Positions 59,487-64,000 of a stretch of DNA of 64,000 nt are shown here, piece after piece; within the stretch, counting starts at the first letter, position 1; every line of letters begins with the position of its first letter. The notes below the pieces were generated by a model. It ran no database searches, was not told the origin of the DNA, and was given only the letters and a program-made list of their open reading frames with translations. Location: the NCBI GenBank assembly GCA_035601835.1, contig DATNNM010000009.1:79194-143193 (forward strand), given 5' to 3'. Made by a program: the position numbers and the translations under genes. This stretch comes from Candidatus Tumulicola sp. (lineage in GTDB: Bacteria; Vulcanimicrobiota; Vulcanimicrobiia; Eremiobacterales; Eremiobacteraceae).

Positions 59487-59843
59487 ATGAGCAAGCCCGA
59501 TTCTCCCAGGACGAAGCAGTTCTGTCTGCACCTGTGGGATTCGCTGTTCGATGCGATCGCAGGTGCCTCAGTCCTGAGCGCGCCGGAGAAGCGCGTGCTC
59601 GAGGGGCTATGGACCACGAGCACGGTCCGGCGTTGCGCAACAGAAAATTATCCCGGACACGTGGAGTTCGCTCGCCACGTGCGCATGGGCGTCAAACGTT
59701 TGCGCGACACGCTTGAGAGTTTGGAAGAAAAAGGTCTCATCAAACCCTGCGACGCTGCGGCGCGCGGTTATTTTTTGAATCCGCTGCTGCTGGAAGCCGC
59801 ATACGAGAGCGTGAAGTCCGAGCACCCTGATCTGATCAACTAG
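59487..59843 (+). CDS. Small winged-helix-like hypothetical protein, possibly SOS-controlled
   Basis: 118 residues. The pattern SAPEKRVLEGLWTTSTVRRCATENYPGHVEFARHVRMGVKRLRDTLESLEEKGLIKPCDAAARGYFLNPLLLEAAYESV suggests a winged helix, with helix-turn-helix around FARHVRMGVKRLRDTLESLEEKGLI. No named family. The LexA-like box in its promoter and its head-to-head placement with Ku suggest a DNA-damage link. Its Met start has no strong Shine-Dalgarno but AAGTTGCT lies upstream. Confidence 0.6.
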   Translation: MSKPDSPRTKQFCLHLWDSLFDAIAGASVLSAPEKRVLEGLWTTSTVRRCATENYPGHVEFARHVRMGVKRLRDTLESLEEKGLIKPCDAAARGYFLNPLLLEAAYESVKSEHPDLIN

Positions 59844-59880
59844 CAGGAAGCCCCCGCGCGCGCACCTGAAGCCAGCGTGC

Positions 59881-61836
59881 ATGACGGTGCAAGCGACCGA
59901 CGCCGCGCGCTCAGCCAGACGACTGCTTCCCTCCCACCTTTACTCGATCCCGATCGTGACCGGCGGCGCTCTCTCGCCGGACGGCACTTGCGTTGCTTAT
60001 TCACTGCTGCGAGCCGACGCCGGTGTGAATGCGTATCGCGCGGGGATCCGCGTGGTCGATCGCACTTCTGGTTCGACGACGGTTTTGACGCACGGCGTCG
60101 CGCGCGACACGAATCCGCAATGGTCGCCTGACGGGCGCCGTTTGTTGTTCGTGTCCGATCGCAGCGGCACTGCGCAGTTGTGGTTCATCGACGTCAGCGG
60201 CGGCGAGGCCTATCCCGCGCCTGCGCTTCCTGGGGCGGTCAGCGAGGCCGCGCTGTCGCCCGACGGCCGGCGGCTGGCCGTCATCGCGACGCCCTCCACG
60301 AATAAGGCTGAGGCGGAGGCGCGTGGTTGGCGCCGCATCAAACGCATTCGCTATCGAGCCGATGGCCTCGGGTACTTCGACGATTTTCCGCGCCTGTGGT
60401 TGGTCGATGTCGAGGGCGGGGATGCGCGCGCGCTGACGGATGGCACGGGTTTCGTGAGTAGCCCGGCTTGGTCGCCGGATGGCTCGCGCATCGCCTTTGC
60501 CGGCGAGCACGACGTCGATGCCGAGGGCGTCAAACCGCGCGAGTTGTGGGTCGCGGACCTGCGCGAAGGCGGCACGCCGCAGAAATTGTTGTCTTTGCGC
60601 GGCGTGCTGGAGGGACCGGCGTGGTCTCCCGATGGCTCGCGCATCGCGTTTTGTGGCCGCGACAACCCGCGCAGCGCGTATGGTCTGGCGAACGAACGGC
60701 TCTTCACGATCGCGCCGTCGGGCGGCGCTCCGCAATGTCTCACCCCGTCGGAGGAATGGACCTGCGGCGACAACAGCCTGACGGATGTCGGCGCAGCTAA
60801 TAGCGCGACCGCGCCGCAATGGCTCTCCGACGGCGCGCTCGGTGTGCTGGGCACGAGCCGTGGTGCGACGCACCTTTTCCGAGTCACGCCGGACCTGGCG
60901 GTTAGCGCGCTCTCGCCGCCCGGGATGTCGGTCATGAATTTTTCGGCGCGCTCGGGCCGCGTCGTGGTGTGCGCATCGAGCACGGGCATGCCGCCTGAGC
61001 TTTTCGAACTGGGCGAGAGCGGCGCGCGCCGCTTGACACACGACGCGAGCGCATGGTGCGAGACGATGGGGATCCGCGAGGCGGAGCGCTTCGTCGCGAC
61101 CGGGCCCGCGGGATCGGTTGACGGCTGGCATCTGCGCGGCGATGGCCCCGGGCCACGGCCATGCATCTTGCAGATCCACGGTGGACCGCACGCGGCGTAC
61201 GCGGACGCCTTCCTCTTCGAGTTTCAGGTGCTTGCCGCCGCGGGCTATGACGTCGTCTATTGCAATCCCCGCGGCAGTCAAGGCTACGGGGAACCATTCG
61301 CTGCGGCGATCGTGGGCGATTGGGGTGGGCCGGCGCTCGCGGACTGTCTGGCCGCGCTCGATGCGGCGATCGCCGGCGGGAGCATCGCCGAGCGGCGGCT
61401 TGGCGTTGCCGGTGGAAGCTACGGCGGCTACATGACGACGTGGGCCATCAGTCACACGCGGCGTTTTTCCGCCGCGGTCGCGATGCGTGCCGCGACGAAT
61501 CTCGAGAGTCTGTGGGGAACGTCGGAAGTCGGCCGCCTGCTCTTGTATGAGATGGGCGGTCGACCGGTGGACATACCGGACGTCTACCGACGCAACTCAT
61601 CGCTCACTTATGCCGATGCGGTGTCCGCGCCGCTGCTGCTGATCCACGGCGAGCGCGATTACCGTTGCCCGATCGAACAGGCCGAGCAGTTCTATGCCGC
61701 TTTGAGACTGCGCGGACATCAGGTAGAATTGCTGCGCATGCCCGAGGCCGATCACGGTCTGTCGCGAACAGGCCCGCCGAAATTGCGTATCGCGCGCTTA
61801 GAAGCGCTGCTGGATTGGTTCGACCGGTATCTGTGA
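59881..61836 (+). CDS. S9-family prolyl oligopeptidase / acylaminoacyl-peptidase-like
   Basis: 651 residues. The N-terminal propeller has PD40-like blades (SPDGTCVAYSLLR, NPQWSPDGRRLLFVSDRSG, SPAWSPDGSRIAFAG, PAWSPDGSRIAFCGRD). The alpha/beta hydrolase domain has HGGPHAAYADAFLFEFQVLAAAGYDVVYCNPRGSQGYGE, the nucleophile VAGGSYGGYMT, Asp in HGERDYRCPIEQAEQF and His in PEADHGLSR. It cleaves short peptides or acyl-amino acids. No signal peptide, so likely cytoplasmic. ATG 59881 is the start. Confidence 0.92.
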   Translation: MTVQATDAARSARRLLPSHLYSIPIVTGGALSPDGTCVAYSLLRADAGVNAYRAGIRVVDRTSGSTTVLTHGVARDTNPQWSPDGRRLLFVSDRSGTAQLWFIDVSGGEAYPAPALPGAVSEAALSPDGRRLAVIATPSTNKAEAEARGWRRIKRIRYRADGLGYFDDFPRLWLVDVEGGDARALTDGTGFVSSPAWSPDGSRIAFAGEHDVDAEGVKPRELWVADLREGGTPQKLLSLRGVLEGPAWSPDGSRIAFCGRDNPRSAYGLANERLFTIAPSGGAPQCLTPSEEWTCGDNSLTDVGAANSATAPQWLSDGALGVLGTSRGATHLFRVTPDLAVSALSPPGMSVMNFSARSGRVVVCASSTGMPPELFELGESGARRLTHDASAWCETMGIREAERFVATGPAGSVDGWHLRGDGPGPRPCILQIHGGPHAAYADAFLFEFQVLAAAGYDVVYCNPRGSQGYGEPFAAAIVGDWGGPALADCLAALDAAIAGGSIAERRLGVAGGSYGGYMTTWAISHTRRFSAAVAMRAATNLESLWGTSEVGRLLLYEMGGRPVDIPDVYRRNSSLTYADAVSAPLLLIHGERDYRCPIEQAEQFYAALRLRGHQVELLRMPEADHGLSRTGPPKLRIARLEALLDWFDRYL

Positions 61837-61850
61837 GAACCGGGCGGAGA

Positions 61851-62249
61851 TCATTTGGACTTGAAGCCCGAATACGTCAGGTAGACGCCTAGAACAAATA
61901 CGAGCGCGGCGTCCAGATAAAAGAACCGCTCATAAGTAGACCCCCAGAGGATCACTCCCACTGCCGTCGGAGGCGGCAGGAGCAAGAAGAGCAGCCCTTT
62001 TATCAGCGCCAGCCAACCGATGATGGTGACGATGACCGGCACCGCACCACCCGACCAGACGTTGTGACTCAGAATCATCGCTAGGCCGACGGCCACCAAC
62101 GTCAACCCGAAGACGTATAGAACCGGCGCGTTGTGAACGAGCGCTATCACCGTCTGTACCGTCGCTTGCTTGTTCACAGCCATGGTTAGCGTGAGGAGGA
62201 TGCAGTAGAGACCGATTAGCTTGCTGAGAAACACTGTGCGTGCCGACAT
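61851..62249 (-). CDS. Integral membrane hypothetical protein (four helices)
   Basis: 132 residues, about four transmembrane segments: FLSKLIGLYCILLTLTMAV, VLYVFGLTLVAVGLAMILS, AVPVIVTIIGWLALIKGLLFLLLP and AALVFVLGVYLTYSGF. No polar signature or known family. ATG 62249 has GGAGGA upstream. Hydrophobic and possibly part of a stress or transport complex; nothing more can be said. A hairpin repeat lies just upstream. Confidence 0.6.
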   Translation of the reverse strand: MSARTVFLSKLIGLYCILLTLTMAVNKQATVQTVIALVHNAPVLYVFGLTLVAVGLAMILSHNVWSGGAVPVIVTIIGWLALIKGLLFLLLPPPTAVGVILWGSTYERFFYLDAALVFVLGVYLTYSGFKSK

Positions 62250-62262
62250 GGTGTCCTCCTAA

Positions 62263-62288
62263 CCCGAGCTTCGCTCAGGTCGCTACAT
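62263..62288. repeat. CCCGAGC-type hairpin repeat with one arm mismatch
   Basis: CCCGAGC-TTC-GCTCAGG with TCGCTACA; the T of the last TA belongs to the ribF stop. Confidence 0.8.
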
Positions 62289-63188
62289 TTATGATTTGGC
62301 GTCTTTTTTCATCTGCGCGATGAGCGCGGCGGCGTTTTCGAATTTCTGTTGCTCGCGGATGAACTTCCACTCTCTTAGGCCGACCTGTTCGCCGTAGATG
62401 CTGCCGTGGAAGTCGATCAGATGTGCCTCGACGGCCGTTTCGGTGCCGTTGAAGGTCGGCTTGTCGCCGATGCTGACCAGGGCCGACTGGTCACGGCCTT
62501 CGACGTGGGCCGTCGCACGATAGACCCCGTCATGCGGGATGAGTTTGTTCGCGGGTACCGATAGATTCGCGGTAGGGAAACCGAGCTCGTGTCCGCGTCC
62601 GTCTCCGAGCGCGACGATGCCTCGAACCGTGAATGGCGATCCGAGCAGCGCATCGGCTTCCGCGAAGCGGCGCTCTTGGATCAACAGCCTGATGCGCGAG
62701 CTCGATACGCGCTCGCCGTCCTCCATCAACAACGACTCGGCTTCGAACTTGCACCCTTCTTCTTCGAGCACGCTCTTGGCGAGCAAGACGTCGCCGGCGC
62801 GATCTTTCCCGAAGCGCCAGTTGTCGCCCACGATCAGCGTGCGCACGCGCAGCTTCTCCAGCAAAACGCGGCGAAGGAAGGTGTCGGCGTTGAGGCTTTG
62901 GATTCGCACATCGAACGGCACCACGAAGAGGACGTCGAGCCCGCATGCATCGAGCAGATTGATCTTTTCTTCGATCGTGGTGAGCGCCTTGGGCTGGGTT
63001 CCCGGGTGGAGAAACTCTTGCGGGTGCTGCTCAAAGGTGAACGCACCGGCGATCTGTCCGGCGCGGCGCTGGGAGATCAGTCGCGCGAGTACGGAGCGAT
63101 GGCCGACGTGAACGCCGTCGAAAACGCCGATCGTCAAGAGGAGATCGGCGTCGGCATGATACGCGTCGAGGCTTCGGACCACTCGCAT
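62289..63188 (-). CDS. ribF: Bifunctional riboflavin kinase / FAD synthetase
   Basis: 299 residues. The N-terminal nucleotidyltransferase part shows TIGVFDGVHVGHRSVLARL (HxGH-type) and RTLIVGDNWRFGKDRAGD, and ends with the SSRIRLLIQERR segment. The C-terminal riboflavin kinase domain shows GRGHELGFPTANLSVP and YRATAHVEG. It makes FMN and then FAD. It follows truB on the minus strand with a gap of 79 bases holding two hairpin repeats; truB-ribF is a common pair. Confidence 0.95.
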   Translation of the reverse strand: MRVVRSLDAYHADADLLLTIGVFDGVHVGHRSVLARLISQRRAGQIAGAFTFEQHPQEFLHPGTQPKALTTIEEKINLLDACGLDVLFVVPFDVRIQSLNADTFLRRVLLEKLRVRTLIVGDNWRFGKDRAGDVLLAKSVLEEEGCKFEAESLLMEDGERVSSSRIRLLIQERRFAEADALLGSPFTVRGIVALGDGRGHELGFPTANLSVPANKLIPHDGVYRATAHVEGRDQSALVSIGDKPTFNGTETAVEAHLIDFHGSIYGEQVGLREWKFIREQQKFENAAALIAQMKKDAKS

Positions 63189-63210
63189 GCGGTGGTCAGG
63201 GTTCGAGATT

Positions 63211-63266
63211 CCGGGGCTAAAGCCCCGGCACTACATTTTTGCCGGACTAAAGTCCGGCATACCACA
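63211..63266. repeat. Two hairpin repeats between truB and ribF
   Basis: CCGGGGC-TAAA-GCCCCGG (CACTACA) and GCCGGAC-TAAA-GTCCGGC (ATACCACA). The second matches the reverse copy at 13793. Confidence 0.88.
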
Positions 63267-63267
63267 T

Positions 63268-64000
63268 TTAGGTCGTTTTGTCGGCGAGGACGCGCAGAGG
63301 GGCGATCAGCGCCACCGCCCCTTCTTGCGTCACTCTACCGACGCCAAGGATTCGACCTTCGGCCATGACGATCACGTCGCCATTGCTGCCAGCAACTGCT
63401 CCGGATTTCACTGGGTTACCGTGCGCGAACCGCGCCGCTCCCGCCGCATCGACTTCGACGCGCTCGTGCGGCAGCACGCCTAAGGGGTCGACAAGGCATG
63501 CGCTCGGGTCGGCGGCGATCTCTTCAGGCGTGTAGGAATCCGCCAGGGCGAAAGGCCCCGCAGCGGTTCGAAGCAGCGGCCCCATGTGCGCCGGCAGGCC
63601 GAGCCCGCGGCCGAGTTCTTCGCAGAGCGACCGCACGTAGGCGCCCGCTTCGCATTCCACCAACAGCCGGGCGGTGCGCTCCGCGCTTTCCAGCACGCGC
63701 AATTCGTGGACATAGGTGCGCCGCGAGCGGCGAGCCACGGTGCGCCCCTTGCGCGCGCTGACGTACAACGGTGTTCCCTCGATCTTGACCGCGGAGTACA
63801 TCGGCGGGACTTGATCAATCGGACCGACGAGGGCTGCCGCGACGGCGGGCAGCTTTGCTTGCCAGCCGGCGGGCACGTCGGCGCGCTCGGTCACGCGCCC
63901 GCGCGCGTCGCCGGTCTCGGTCGCCGCGCCGAGAACGAGTTCGAAGACGTATTGCTTCCGGGATTCCGGGATGAGCGGCAGCAATCTCGTGGCGCGGCCG
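63268..64000 (-). CDS. truB: tRNA pseudouridine-55 synthase, 5' end beyond window
   Basis: The frame is open to the right edge, giving about 243 C-terminal residues (GRATRLLPLIPESRKQYVFELVLGAATETGDARG at the edge). VPPMYSAVKIEGTPLYVSARKG and VECEAGAYVRSLCEELGRGLG are the TruB conserved blocks; the C-terminal PUA domain reads VIVMAEGRILGVGRV. The catalytic Asp block (GTLDPxA) lies just beyond the window. The enzyme makes Psi55 in all elongator tRNAs. Confidence 0.92.
   Translation of the reverse strand, partial: GRATRLLPLIPESRKQYVFELVLGAATETGDARGRVTERADVPAGWQAKLPAVAAALVGPIDQVPPMYSAVKIEGTPLYVSARKGRTVARRSRRTYVHELRVLESAERTARLLVECEAGAYVRSLCEELGRGLGLPAHMGPLLRTAAGPFALADSYTPEEIAADPSACLVDPLGVLPHERVEVDAAGAARFAHGNPVKSGAVAGSNGDVIVMAEGRILGVGRVTQEGAVALIAPLRVLADKTT

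Overview
The window is GC-rich bacterial chromosomal DNA with dense, mostly conventional genes and frequent GTG or TTG starts. There is no rRNA operon, CRISPR array, intact prophage or recognisable transposase. The mix of genes is hrcA-dnaJ, accDA, etfAB, Ku, many exported TPR, beta-propeller and hypothetical proteins, and a cyanobacterial-type intron in tRNA-Leu(UAA). Together with dozens of intergenic hairpins ending in CTACA, this points to an uncultured Terrabacteria-side soil or rock lineage. Candidatus Eremiobacterota (WPS-2) is my best guess, with low to moderate confidence.

Layout: 1-4.9 kb holds a partial exported TPR protein, a folate pair (fchA-folD), and an ECF sigma / anti-sigma / RseB-like set. 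5.1-6.2 kb holds two exported hypotheticals, the first CHAP/NlpC-like. 6.4-10.8 kb (minus) holds an HDAC-family deacylase, a TPR protein and etfA-etfB. 10.9-14.6 kb holds a propeller protein, a sarcosine-oxidase-like flavoenzyme, a K+ channel, CsaA and a DUF5069 protein. 14.7-15.5 kb holds a tRNA-Leu(UAA) split by a group I intron, with an HNH nuclease gene directly downstream. 15.5-17.7 kb holds two orphan exported or membrane genes between 85-bp exact direct repeats. 17.7-25.9 kb (minus) is a housekeeping run: hrcA, dnaJ, prmA, rsmE, a GT2 mannosyltransferase, accD, accA, divIC/ftsB, an S1-like protein and ppx. 25.9-30.5 kb holds a DinG-type helicase and tdh-kbl (threonine to glycine).

30.6-37 kb is the accessory stretch: a VOC protein, a VOC stub, a lone contractile-tail tube protein (gp19 type) with a small zinc-ribbon protein, a cupin, an exported GH125 mannosidase and an MFS transporter. 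37-43.4 kb holds an M48 protease, an amidase with a Tat-exported partner, a TlpA-like lipoprotein and acs. 43.5-46.1 kb holds the most striking locus: one gene fusing a two-domain multicopper oxidase to a complete ZIP metal permease. It sits behind a DtxR/MntR regulator whose start codon abuts a perfect palindromic operator. 46.3-52.5 kb holds small exported proteins, an adenosine-deaminase-family enzyme, a DUF1028 protein, initiator tRNA with an att-like duplication of its 3' end, and an LVIVD protein followed by two tiny membrane proteins. 52.5-64 kb holds an aldo-keto reductase, patatin, M29-like aminopeptidase, DoxX/HxlR, an esterase, Ku beside a consensus SOS box, an S9 peptidase, ribF and truB (cut by the right edge).

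Recurring across the window are short palindromes with covarying arms (TAAA or TTCG loops, then a CTACA tail) in about a dozen gene gaps, almost all in the same orientation. They supply gene ends and may act as bidirectional terminators or REP-like elements.
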